From Plectrocnemia conspersa (taxonomy: Eukaryota; Arthropoda; Insecta; Trichoptera; Polycentropodidae), in contig VTFK01000170.1 in the NCBI GenBank assembly GCA_009617715.1, forward strand, positions 434,001 to 498,000: a stretch of DNA of 64,000 nt, read 5' to 3'. Shown here in pieces: positions 45,626 to 57,005 of this stretch. How positions within the stretch are numbered: position 1 is the stretch's first letter; each line of letters starts with the position of its first letter. The position numbers were made by a program, and so were the translations under genes. Under the pieces are notes generated by a model. It had not been told where the DNA came from, made no database searches, and saw only the letters and a program-made list of their open reading frames with translations.

Positions 45626-46752
45626 CTCATCAGTAGAGTCTCCAATTACTCGAACCAACAACTACTCGAGTATCGAATATTAAAATTTTAAAATACTCGA
45701 GTACTCGAGTACTTTCGAGTATTTACCAAATTTACCAAAATAGCTATTATTCAAATTCGTGCACATATAAATAAATAAATAAAATACTTAGTATGTTAAT
45801 TTTACAATTATTTTAACTTCACGAACATACTTTTAAAAAATAATAATGCAAAAGTGTCTCGAATTTAATATTACTGCTAACCTTTGGTTTTATTATTCCC
45901 GTTATGGAAAAAACCCTTTCCGTTGCTGTTGATGTTGGTCTTATTGTCATTAACGCGTTGGATAAGGCTTCTAATTTATATCTCTTCGCTTTTTATAGAT
46001 ATAAAATTTTTTGAACTCTCTTTTTATGTTCTCTTCTTTCATTCCCTTCTCTGCTTTTCTCTTATTTCCTTCGACTATTGAGAAAATAACATTTTGTAAT
46101 TCTTCTTGAATAGATTTTTTTTCTTAACAATATACAATATTCTACTCCTTCTGATTAATGCGAAGAATTTAAATTCATATCCTTCGAAGATGTATTTGGG
46201 TGAATCCCTTTCACTCTAGAGCTAAACGGTTCGCAAAGAACTGACTTTACTTTATGTCTTTTAAAACACACAATTGTTTTGATTTATATTTTAAGCTGAG
46301 AGATCAGTATAAACAATTTACAACACTTTACGCTACAACTGCATAGTCATAAAACCTAAAAAAAAATTTTGTTGATATTTCATATTGTTCATTGCCATAA
46401 ATTAGATAAGTCGGGACTGTCGAACAGAAAACACAAAAGAAATTTCTCCGTCGTACCCACAAACATAGCCGACGATCGGAACTATGCAACTATGGAACTA
46501 TGAAAAAATTATACCTGATAGTAACCGCTCTAACTCGGGACTTCGGGCATAAACGCCAATTAAAAGCAAGACGTTAACCTTTAATAGACCGAGTTAAAGT
46601 TATTTTTGTTTCTGAAATATTTCAAAATTTTTTAATTTCGAGTATTAATCGAGTAATTTTCAAAATACTCGATTATCAAGTACTTGAAAAATAGACAAGT
46701 ATACTCGAGTATCGAGTACTCGATTACTCGAATTGGAGACTCTACTCATCAG
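45626..46752 (-). mobile_element. hAT element, 1.1 kb, with perfect 8-bp target duplication
   Basis: The body 45634-46744 starts TAGAGTCTCCAATTACTCGA and ends with inverted TCGAATTGGAGACTCTA. CTCATCAG flanks both sides exactly (45626-45633, 46745-46752). Both subterminal regions are packed with ACTCGAGTA words, likely transposase sites. On the minus strand at about 46000-45830 lies the C-terminal hAT dimerisation signature: ALMTIRPTSTATERVFS followed by ITGIIKPKVSSNI. The rest of the transposase is missing, so this is an internally deleted, non-autonomous copy. It sits in the putative CAPON-like intron. Confidence 0.92.
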
Positions 46753-46916
46753 TGAGTCACTTGTTGCTTATTTATTTAAAACAAATAAATTAAGTATTTA
46801 CAATTATTTTAATTAGTTTAGATTATTTTACTATAGCTTCATTTATCCAGTAAACCAAGTATTTTATAATTATTATCAGAAAGAGATATTGACGCGCGAA
46901 GAAAAATAACGGGCGT

Positions 46917-47565
46917 TTAACCTTTTAGCGGCCGAGTCAGATGAACCTAATGTATCGCCCTATGCCGCGTATTTTTAGATTTAAAAATAAAATATATGTG
47001 TCAAGGTACAGATGAATGACCTTTATGCCCCATAAGGGCCTCTGGGCGACGTTTCCGGTGAATTTTATGTCCATACTTGGCAGTTAAAAATCTAAGTGCT
47101 AGGGTTGTTATAATGAAACAGTTATGAATTATTTTTTTTGCTTTATTAACAAAATAAAAAGTAATAAATATTTTTTGTTATAAAGGGGCAGGGTCAATCA
47201 ATTTCATATTACAAACCTAAAAACCGAGAAGCATCCCTACGTTTCAATTTTTTTATTCGTTAGACACTAACACAAATCATGTTAGTCAAATTCCACATTA
47301 ATTATCAATTGTGATTAATACGTTTTAAACATCCCTGGCGACGTTGAAAAATAAAAACTATATTGTAGCTGAACTTAAAATTTTTTATTCAAGTGGTTAT
47401 AATTTTATATATTTCTTCAGATATGTCACTATTTATCTAATTTTTTTTAATATTATTTATTTATGTTTGTTTGGCGAAAACTACTATAGTGGCTCACGGC
47501 GATAGCGGTGCGATCGCTTAGAGCCACTATAGTGGTCCGCGGCAATGTAGTGGTTAAAGGGTTAA
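46917..47565. mobile_element. piggyBac-like non-autonomous element with TTAA duplication
   Basis: The body 46921-47561 is flanked by TTAA on each side (46917-46920, 47562-47565). The ends are CCTTTTAGCGGCCGAGTC and, inverted, CCCTTTAACCACTACATTGC. Such C-rich starts after TTAA are typical of piggyBac. Near the right end is an internal palindromic word pair GCCACTATAGTGG repeated at about 47482 and 47523. There is no transposase ORF. Confidence 0.65.
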
Positions 47566-47579
47566 AATTTAATTTGTAA

Positions 47580-47972
47580 ATATGGAGTCGTTTCAAAATT
47601 TACCGACTCCGAACATATGTTTCGACCCCGACTCTGATTTTTATTTTATTTTATAATTTGATACATCTACCTAATTTATTTATATTGACTTATTTATTAT
47701 AATATAGGTATAAATAAAAAATTAAGTACGAAAATAATTATATCATAAAAATATATAAACATTTAATTAAATAAGCTTTTTAAAATAATTAAATAAATTA
47801 CATTACATAAAAAAAATAAAAAGCTTGCTTAATTTGGTTTATTTTGACATGTTGACTAAATCTTATTTCACATTCGTGTTAGTGGATTAAATGGAATTAT
47901 ATCTCAAAAAAATATTTGACTCCGGCTCCGTCTAAAATGTCACGACTCCGCAACTCCGACTCCACAGTCCTG
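47580..47972 (-). mobile_element. hAT-like element fragment of the CAGGACTGTGGAGTCGG family
   Basis: On the minus strand the end CAGGACTGTGGAGTCGGAGT starts at 47972 and is followed by TGCGGAGTCGTGAC. GACTCC/GAGTCG words near 47585-47635 (GGAGTCG, ACCGACTCCG, CCCCGACTCTG) suggest the other subterminal region. The precise left limit and the target duplication are not seen. A single related end is at 4788. Confidence 0.55.
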
Positions 47973-49740
47973 TAAATACACTTCTACAGTATTATTTCTT
48001 TCACAATTTCGTCACTTATTTCATTTTAAATTTTCTCTAATAATAATACTAATTAATCATATTGCGAATACTTTAAATGTAGAGCCATTGGTTTTTGAAA
48101 TGTTGCGTATATAGTGATAAAGGCTGTTTTAAATCTCCTATATTTTTGGACTTGAATTAGTAACTGTTGTATTTATGTCATTAATAAATAACGCGAAGGG
48201 CAGAAGGCCTGGGTTGAACCCTTGAAATGTTTTTCAGTTTATTTGCTATATTAGAAACACCCCATGTAACAGATAACTTATGCACATAAAAAAACACACA
48301 GGTTCGCCAATAAAATACGTTAACCAGAATTTTATATAATCCTTTCTGTATTTTCTTTCTTTGATATTTTTTTATTGTATACAAATACGGATAAATAATT
48401 TACAGTTAAAATTATTATCATAGAGTAAGAACTTCTGTTTTAGTCCATATAGTCCATGACCATAAAACATTGAGTTAACCAAGTACGTAACAAAACGCAT
48501 TTTGTATTTTTGCGATACGTTGTTATACTCCAAATCAATCTTAACCCATCCGTGCCCGTGGGGTCTATTGGCTACCCCAACTTTTTGATTTCTCTCAAAT
48601 AACTTATTTAATATAAATCCTATATGTCACAAACTTTTTTTGTATTTGTCTAAAAAAAGTCTAAAGAATAAATATTAAAAATAATCATTGTACTTTATTA
48701 TCTCTACTCGCGAGAAAAAATACAATGAGCCGCTTTTTCACGCTGGAACACTTTGTGCTAACGCCAGTCATATATCCGCAAATGTACAATTATAATAATT
48801 TGTAAATCATTTTAATTATATTCTATGAATTACTTAGATTAATGTTAAATAACAAGGCCTCTAAGTATATTGTAATTTTATATAATAATTCTGAATTATC
48901 GGAATTTTGAAAGCGTATTGATTTATTTATTCATGGAAGACACTCAAGGGATTGATATCTCATTATTTATAATTTAAAACAATAATGTCGGTCATATTTC
49001 TGCCAAGATAATGAAACTTCCACCGTTTTGGATGAAGATTTGACAGTTTAATTGAACTCTATATTTGTGAAATATTGTTTTATTATATATTATATTAAGA
49101 TAGTATGGATATATTGTGTAATTGCTGTATTACGTAAATATTTATATAATATTTTATATCAAAAGCGCTTTTGTGACAAAAATACATTATTTAGTATGTA
49201 AATAAAGTTCGAGCGTGGTTTTTGAACCAAGATAAATTGGTTGGCATACCTGAGCACCGACATACCTTGAAAAGGTATTTTATTCTAATGCGTCGCATGT
49301 GAAAGTTATCGTCGTTAGTATATTTATTTTGGGAATATTTGAATTGTGCTAAGAATTATAAAAACACTGCACAATTCCGGAATTTGAAGAGATAATGTGT
49401 TGCTGGTTTTGTCACACGAAGTCATTATTAAATAATAGATCGTTATTCAAATGGGTCGTAGGTATAAATCACGCAATGATAGTAAAACAACTTGTCGCAA
49501 TACGCGTTAAAAGCGCAATAAACAAATGCCATTAGTCTTTAAGACTCGCCTACACGTGCATTTTTTACGTGACAAAGATCTGAGAGATTAGCGCTAAAAG
49601 CATCTTAACGGCCATTTTAGGTCTTTACGAATGCTATTGTATGAATTTATAAGCCCAAAAAGTTAAAATCGAGGGTGCGGGGTTGCCAAATCTCCACTAG
49701 CTTAAACTCTGACTTTTATGAAAATATTCTAATAAAAAAG
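47973..49740. other. AT-rich region, one possible piggyBac-like end
   Basis: TTAACCCATCCGTGCCCGTG at about 48540 followed by GGGTCTATTGGCTACCCC resembles a piggyBac-type terminus next to TTAA, but no second end was found. Nothing else was recognised. Confidence 0.35.
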
Positions 49741-51050
49741 ACAACGGAATCAACGAATCCAATTTGACACATAAATCTTCGTGATTTGTCGTTGCGTCGA
49801 GAGTGAGCTATTAAGGAAAACAGCTTCTGTCAAATCAAGCGTATATAAGTGCGTAAATAGCACATTTTTATTGGCAATCTGTACATCCATTTGGAATTTA
49901 CTTTCAATAAAAATTTTCCCCACTTGAAATACACAAGAGATTGCTATCCATTGCCAAGAGCTGACTATCCACGTAGACTCAGAATATCGAGAAAGCAACC
50001 GCTTCCCTCTTCAAGTTAATCCTTGTTCAGTTAGTCCAAAATCCAGAGTTTGACCTGTTATTCGGAGACGACTGAATTCGCCAGAGGCAGAAAAAGCTGC
50101 GGGAACTTTACTTATTTAAAGTAAATACACAAAATGTGCATACACCGAAAAAATTACAATTATCCCTCGATTTAAGCGGTTAAGAAAAACACATAATTTA
50201 AACACATAGATATTTAGTTTCACACGTGTAGGATGGCGATGTACTAACGCATGGGTTAATCCCACTATTTGCACTTAACCTACATCTTGAACTTCTGTCA
50301 CTGCCCATGCAATGTATCATGATAAATAAACAAATAATCGCGCTTACAATTAGTTCAGGCAGTAAAAATTTGATATTGTGTTTTTTTAATAATATATATT
50401 TCCTACCTCGGTAGTGTTGCTTAATCTTGAAAAATTGTGTTGAAGCAATTGGTTAATCTATTCAGGGGTAATCGATAGTAGATATCAATTTTTTTTTTTA
50501 ATATTTATTGTATTTAGTATGTATGCTTGTTCATGCTTTATGTTGTACTATTATGTTTATTATTCCATGTATGTATTATATATACATGTATCTATTTTCA
50601 ATTTTTGTGAACGCCGAAAGTCAACATTAGTTGACTTCGTTCAATATATACAGTTGCGAATATGTATGTAAATATACACGTATTGTAGGCATATGTGAAA
50701 TTTTGGAAAGTATTCGCGAACGTCTTATCGATACACGCAAGGGAATTTAAAAAAAATCTTTAAACAAACACGCTTTTGCTTTCACACATTCGATGGATTG
50801 AACGGAATTTTTAATATCAAAAAAATATTTATAAATGCAACTTTTTTACCTAAAAAAATATAATAACATTGGTGTAGAAATAGATTGTTATTGTATTTAT
50901 ATATAAATCGATTCGAATTTGACAGATTTTGTCCCATATTACATATATGTAGACCTCCGCCATCTTTTTAGAATCACTCCTACACATATTTAAAACCCAT
51001 TTGCAACAATAAAACGAGCATATACGGAATTTCCTTTGCTCATATGAATC
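49741..51050. other. Intergenic or intronic, no recognised gene
   Basis: An 82-residue open stretch on the minus strand (49998-49750) has coding-like composition (TWIVSSWQWIAIS, TLDLTEAVF) but no family I can name. The remainder is AT-rich. Confidence 0.35.
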
Positions 51051-51232
51051 TTATGCTTCCTCCACACTCTCTGGAAGTAGGCCATGGTTGGGCAAGGACG
51101 GAAAATATAATGTGCTAATTCGGGGCTACTTCGGTCGAGCTCGGGTCTGCCCGCTCTAATGTCTCGGCGACCTCGACCATATTCGGTAGACCTTTGGTTC
51201 GGTAACTTCCAGAAAGTGTAGAGGAAGCATTA
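51051..51232. mobile_element. PIF/Harbinger-like MITE, short form of the 38.6 kb element
   Basis: The body 51054-51229 (176 bp) has ends TGCTTCCTCCACACTCTCTG and inverted CAGAAAGTGTAGAGGAAGCA, with TTA on both sides (51051-51053, 51230-51232). Its left 100 bp match 38604-38700 (TGGAAGTAGG, TAATTCGGGGCTACTTCGGT, CGAGCTCGG) and its right 70 bp match 40060-40131 (GACCATATTCGGTAGACCTT). The join at CCGCTCTAATGTCTCGG marks the internal deletion. Confidence 0.9.
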
Positions 51233-51239
51233 TATTATT

Positions 51240-51385
51240 ATGAATTGCTCATAACCGTTGAATTTATAGCTTTCTTCCCGTCACGATTTTATAGCTTTCT
51301 TCCCGTCACGATTTTATCGCTTCTGACGTGATTTTTTTAATTCTGAGAAGTGATAATTGTTTTTGCGCCCTCTTATTGCCCAAAA
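51240..51385 (-). repeat. Repeat related to 35.4 kb, with 25-bp tandem duplication
   Basis: Two exact copies of a 25-bp unit (ATTTTATAGC, TTTCTTCCCG, TCACG) lie at about 51265-51314. Read on the minus strand, 51380-51300 shares GCGCAAAAACAATT, TCACTTCTCAGAA, CACGTCA and AGC-ATAAAATC with 35395-35460, at about 85% identity over about 55 bp. Confidence 0.75.
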
Positions 51386-51501
51386 TTCGGTTTGAATATA
51401 CTTTGACTAATATTCTTGTATTATAAGTACGTAGTAATATCGGTAAGGACAGCTATCATATTTTTAAAATATAGTGTAATATCAAGGCGCAGATATACTA
51501 T

Positions 51502-51764
51502 ATATAGAGCAGGTCTTGCCAACCTTTTTTGGCTGCGAGTCAAAATATTTAAAATGTGACTATTAAAAAGACTAATCGGGTCAGTAAATATTTTTGGTCC
51601 TAACAACCATATATGTGGTCTGGTTGTAACATCGTAAAACGTAATTCGGCACATGTACATATATTAAAAAAAACTATTTGCAGAATTCAAATGGGTCACT
51701 TTAAATCTTCAAACGGGTCACTTGGTGACCCGCGGGTCAAATGTTGCCGAGCCCTGCTATAGAG
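51502..51764. mobile_element. hAT MITE with imperfect 8-bp target duplication
   Basis: The body 51510-51756 (247 bp) begins CAGGTCTTGCCAACCTTTTT and ends with inverted AATGTTGCCGAGCCCTG. The flanks atatagag (51502-51509) and ctatagag (51757-51764) match at 7 of 8. The right subterminal part has GGGTCACTTGGTGACCCGCGG. There is no ORF. Confidence 0.85.
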
Positions 51765-53020
51765 CAATATCCGAGATGCAACATCTGTCTGTATCTTGTA
51801 TTTTTGTCTTCAATTACACTTAACATTTTGTTTACCAAAGAGTTCTTTGGTTTCTAGTTAGGAACATCCTCTTTTTATACACATACATATCTTTATTTGC
51901 TCATTATAACACACTCAGTCACAAAGCACTCAGATATACAGTCTAGCCACAATTTCTTCTGATTCACTTGCCTCCAAGCTTTGTCAATGAGACTTAAACA
52001 ATGGAATATATTAATATGTTATTTCCAGAATCATCTGAGTGCTCTTTTTGTATCACATGTCACTTTAAAACACCTTGATGTAAAGTTTCTTAAAGTTAAA
52101 AATGATCCGTTGGTCAGTATTAACTTCACTCAAAATATAACCAAACTCCTTAGCCAACTAGTCATTCAAACCTAGAGAATGAGCATCATTATCCATCAAC
52201 AGAATGCATTTTAGTAGTAATTTTGTTGTTGTTGAGATTTCGTTTTTTTTTTTAAATCGAAGGCTTATGACTTTTTCATCAAAATAGACGCTGAAAAAGA
52301 TGATAATAGTTTATTTAATATGTATCATTTACCACAGTATTGTATCAGAATGCAGCTCTTAAAAATCAGAGTCTTCGCTGGTGTGTCAAGTTGTACTTAA
52401 ATATTGGTGGAGTTGCTGAGATTGTCGTCGTGATCTTTTGATCTTTCTGGGCGATCTGCTAAACCTTCTCGTGTCGATCTTTCTCTGCCTCTCTAGATGT
52501 GTCCAAGTGTCACATTTTTTATTAAGTTAACCAACCAATTGCATTGCTTCTTAAACATATCTCAAAAGTGTGTTTACTACGAAGTTCGAAGGGCAATAGT
52601 AAAGGGCTCTATTTTGATGTCCGTAAAATATTTCCTATTGTTGACGGTGGTCTCTTGTGGTATTAAGATATCTCTACCGTTGTGTGATGTGTGAGCTTTT
52701 AACGGACTAATACTTTGTTAGTGCGGGAGATTTCGCTTTACGTTGTACAAGTGTATTACACATAATAATTTATAAATTATATTATAGGTGTCACTGATTC
52801 CCAAACGTTCAGTCTGGTGGTTGATACTTATAAGTGTTAACATCTCGGTCTGTAACTCTAGAAACAAAGAAAAAAACACACACACACATGCAAGTAAAGA
52901 GTATATATAATATTATAAAAAAGATAGATTAATTATTTTACATAAGGTTATACATAATTTATAAATATGATAATACCGTTTTAAAAGGGTCGTAGATAAA
53001 TAAGCTCGAGACAGCTTAGC
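51765..53020. other. No recognised gene; weak retroelement or transposon hints
   Basis: Minus-strand phrases around 51950-52180 (SLIDKAWRQVNQKKLW) and 52420-52510 look like decayed TE coding sequence but cannot be placed. A (CA)n-like run lies at about 52877-52890. The rest is AT-rich. Confidence 0.3.
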
Positions 53021-53024
53021 AGAA

Positions 53025-53399
53025 TTGCCTGACTGCAAATTGACTTATCCAACTATTAGAGATCGCTTAGCTAAACCTTCTATTGGTTCTACGCTTGCTC
53101 CTCTTTCTAATAACCTTACGGTTAATCTGTGTCATAGAGAATCAAAACTATATGATATTTGGCGTTCGGTACAACTGCCAATACAATTATATTCAACTAG
53201 TGTAATGACACTATACAAAAATATATTGCGACTGCGACGCAGCGAAAAATTTTATCTGTTGAGTGTTAATCAACGCTTGAGTGATTCATTAATAAAGGCG
53301 TTTGTAGTTTTTAAAATATCTTATACATCATTATCAAACACAATAAACATTCATAGATATTTCATAAAAAAAAATGATATCAAATTATGTGTTGTATGA
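53025..53399 (+). other. 124-residue open frame, unknown, possibly chance
   Basis: This is the longest open frame in its neighbourhood (MPDCKLTYPTIRDRLAKPSI at its start). It has no recognised domain, signal peptide or membrane segment, and its codon use is AT-driven. It could be a lone exon or chance; I would not call it a gene without transcript evidence. Confidence 0.2.
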
Positions 53400-54639
53400 A
53401 CACGTGTGATTTAACAAAAAAACTTCTTTTTTGTGATTCTTAAGAAACTTAGAACATAATTATCTAACACACACTCTATCTATAGGTTGAAAAAATAATT
53501 CTGAACCGTCAATGGTATGAGATTTTATAACTATTTAATAAATTTAATTTTAAACTCTTTCCGTAAAATATAAAATATGAATGCTGATGGCATAAATTCT
53601 ATTAAATTCATTGTGTATGAATTATGAACCCACGACCTACATGCTTATTTTATGAACTGATTATTAGACTCGGACCTAATTTTCTATTATGTCGATTAAT
53701 GTAAAGCAACTGAAGAGTGTGGCTTTGGTTTGTTTTATTTTTAAGATATATAAGAGGATTAAAGAGACAATCTACCTCCATTGTTTATTTTTTTTTTGTG
53801 CAAAATAATGCAGTTAATATGCAGTAGGTACGTAGGAAGTTGTGCAGGTGCTACCATCGGAGGTTATTGCTCCTGAGTAAGGAGCTGAGAAGAGTGATGA
53901 TCACAGATGCCTTTCACAGGCTCTAGCAACGTTGCCGATAATAGTTTTTTTCTGATGAAGTGTTTATTGTGGCGTATAATATAAAAGTCTACTCGATGAC
54001 GTACTTTTAAATTGCAACAATAACCTGATATCACGATATTTTCTATATACTATATTCGATGGATTAACCATAAAAAATATGTCTGCGTGACCTAATACCA
54101 TGCTTGTATGATGCATGCTTTAAAATAAAAAGCTCACATGAATATCATAATTAGACTTCATAGAATTAAAATACCATTATTGGATAGATTGAGCAGTTTA
54201 TAAAATAAAATATCGCTAAAAATCTTATTTTTTTCTTTAGTTTAGGAATTTTAAAATACTTATATATTATAACATTATTATATATTGTAACTATTTTTAA
54301 CTAATACTCATTAAAACATACTTGAATAATTATATAAAAAAATCTCGCAGTGATGTGACACACAATTTTATTTTATTGATTCAATTTAAATATTATTTTC
54401 AACTACATTTCATTGATTTCGCCAAAGTTTGCAATAATGCTCGGCTTCAATAATTTATTAGCGATTCGCGTTTTCAACATGGCTACATTGTCTGGAATAC
54501 AAGTGAAACAATGTGTTGTTAAATAGTTTAAAAAATCTAAGAAGAGTACGTGTATTATCCGTATTTGTATCCTAGTTGCTAGGAGTGTTGGGATACATTG
54601 TATTCTCGGCGTAGCGTCTTCTCAATGAAGTAGATTTTA
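53400..54639. other. AT-rich spacer, nothing recognised
   Basis: A short GC-richer patch at 53830-53945 (GCAGGTGCTACCATCGGAGG) has no identified partner. Otherwise featureless. Confidence 0.4.
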
Positions 54640-54775
54640 AGGTTGCCAAGCAACGGTGTCGACAATCCGTCAATGACTGTGAGCTTCAGCGTGTTCTAGA
54701 AAGTCGCGATCGCGTCCCTTATGCTTGAGTCAGCGCTTAGAAACGCTCCTTTTGCACGAGACATCCAGCTTCTAA
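54640..54775 (-). repeat. Dispersed repeat family R3, copy C
   Basis: On the minus strand it reads GGAGCGTTTCTAAGCGCTGA, GGGACGCGATCGCGACTTTC, TAGAACACGCTGAAGC and CATTGACGGATTGTCGACAC, the same block order as copy B at 28340-28490. It lacks the AAAGTCGCCGAGC piece present in B. Confidence 0.75.
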
Positions 54776-55985
54776 ATGAGATTATTAATCACAAGGATGT
54801 TTTTGGCAATAGTAAATTGTGCTCATCTATTTAAGGTGTGCACCAAATTTTTTTTAATGCTTAATAGTATAATAGTCATTATGACGCATTAGAGAAATCT
54901 GTCATTTCGTGATGGGTAGATTTATAATAAAATACAATTATATAGCATAAACGTTTTACGAGGTATAGAATTTAAAGTGAAAAAAGTATTCTCAACACTA
55001 GAGTAATATATCATATATCATACAATAAATTAAAAATAGGATACTTATATATTTGATATATGCATGTATATGTTTCAATACGTGTATTTGATATTTATTA
55101 TATATGGCTTCTAATGAAGAAAGTTTGTCAAGAGTCTGGAAACTTTATCTTAATACGGTTTCCCTTTTAGTCCTGCTACAGATCATTATATTTGGCAGAG
55201 TCATACTCATTTCGACTATAACCAAGATACTTGTTGTTTGTCTTGTCGTTTGATATTTATTTCTCAGGTAATTTCGCACTTCAGCAACGGTTAATCACGC
55301 AGTCGTCTTACGGGATCGTAATGAGCGTACGAGTATTTCGTATAGTAAAACCTATTTGCTTAATTTTGTGTTGTAGCATTGAGAGATAACTATACGAAAT
55401 TTAACTTGTACATATTTCTTTTGAATTATTAAAATATTTTTGTTTAGCTTTATAATAATCCATCTACTTATGATCACTACACCTGAAATGCGAGCACACT
55501 ATGTATTTACTTTCATTTATATAAGTCTCGCAGAACGGCCTAATTGGCCAGGAACCAATCATAAATACCAACGAATATCCTAACCGGATATTGAAATTGT
55601 GGATAATTTTTCAACAATTACCTACCGGTTTTGGTAAAAATTCGAGTCAGTTGAATAATATAATTTCACAAGCGGGCTGCTCAAAAAGCTTCTGTATTTT
55701 AATTAAAATATATTTTGGGGTTATTAACAATTTATTATTTTCGTAAATGATTTATTATTATAAAGTAATATTATATTAAAACTTTAATTTTTTTAAAGAA
55801 ACTATAAATAAAAAGATAACTCTTACATAAATATCGAGTTATTCTCAGACACAAAAGCAAGATGGAAAATAATGATTACAAAACGTTCTGCCATACGCAT
55901 AATACTATGCTATTTTAGCATTTGCTTAACAATCGTCGAAGAGGTCATCTGGATCGTTTCCTGAAAATATTTTGATGCAAATGAC
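54776..55985. other. AT-rich spacer, nothing recognised
   Basis: No ORF, repeat or element was recognised. Confidence 0.45.
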
Positions 55986-56012
55986 TTGCAAACATCGTTA
56001 TTCATTATCAGC

Positions 56013-57005
56013 ATTATAGAATATGTGACACTTATCACATATGAGACAGATACTTCACAGTCACAGCAGAAGCGACGAGCCAGGACATTGCATGAAGCAC
56101 AAGGCACATCAGCGGATCGTCGAGCATCATTACGAGGATACATCGCGACTAGGGATTCCAATCCCGGGCCAAAATTTTGATCCCGGGATTTCGGTATTGC
56201 ATTTAGTCTATCCCGGGATCCCGGGACTGGTCCTGTGAGGCTGTGAGTCTGAACATGCTTTTTCAGCAGCAGGCTGCTTAGGAACCAAAATCAGATCAAG
56301 GCTAAATGATAAAACACTTGATGCTTTGAGTTTTATTCAAAATAATGTTTTCAATTAATTGTGTCTATGAATGTACATATGTACATACATTGTCAAAAGT
56401 TCATTTTTTTCTTCTCAAATAAATATATAAGACCTTGCCTTTTTTATTTTTATTATATTATTTTCTATTTTAAGCCCAAGACTAAAATTATACGTACTTT
56501 ATACATTGTACGTTATAAAAAACAGATGTAAAAATATATTGTATTATTCATTTTAAATTATTTTTATCGATAAAATAACATGAAAATTAGCCTTGATCTG
56601 ATTTTGGTTCCTAAGCAGCCTGCTGCTGAAAAAGCATGTTCAGACTCACAGCCTCAAAGATTCACAGATGACACGTGCAACTCGCGCAAGTTTGTACACG
56701 AAATATAACGATGTTGTCAATAATAATTCGATTGTGCTTGATAAATCAACCAATCCGAAAAATTCGGGATTATGTTTTATAATCCCGGGACTCATCAAGT
56801 ATTGAAAATCGTTCGGGATCCCGGGATCCCGGGATTCGGGATCCCGGGATTGGAATCCCTAATCGCGACAGATACCAGCTGTTCCACAAAATCACAGCCA
56901 ACAAGAATACAACTCGACACGCCAAAAAAAGTCTCAAAGTCGCACTCATTCGGTTTCAAATCTCGAAAATATCAAGATCCAATCCAAGAAAAAGTGACAC
57001 AATAG
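56013..57005 (+). pseudogene. Basic, Ser/Thr-rich C-terminal coding segment split by a hAT insertion
   Basis: Left part (about 56013-56149) reads IIEYVTLITYETDTSQSQQK, then RRARTLHEAQGTSADRRASL, RGYIAT. Right part (56862-57003) continues in the same frame with DTSCSTKSQPTRIQLDTPKK, VSKSHSFGFKSRKYQDPIQE and a stop after KVTQ. Removing the hAT element and one duplication copy joins the two without a frame change. The segment is GC-richer than its surroundings and TTATTCATTATCAG at about 56013 could be a splice acceptor, so it resembles the terminal exon of a + strand gene. I do not recognise the protein, and it could instead be an ORF of another element. Confidence 0.5.
56142..56869 (+). mobile_element. 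Foldback hAT element with perfect 8-bp target duplication
   Basis: The body 56150-56861 (712 bp) starts TAGGGATTCCAATCCCGG and ends with the inverted CCGGGATTGGAATCCCTA. ATCGCGAC flanks it exactly (56142-56149, 56862-56869). Subterminal regions are arrays of GGGATCCCGGGAT words. Inside, 56237-56305 and 56587-56655 are perfect 69-bp inverted copies. In the left copy the plus strand encodes the end of a hAT transposase: ESEHAFSAAGCLGTKIRSRL followed by NDKTLDALSFIQNNVFN and stop. The right copy holds part of the same sequence in reverse. The element is non-autonomous. Confidence 0.93.

Noticed and set aside
51950..52180. Tigger/pogo transposase relic (KAWRQVNQKKLW phrase)
   Set aside because: A single short phrase; neighbouring catalytic motifs are not visible.
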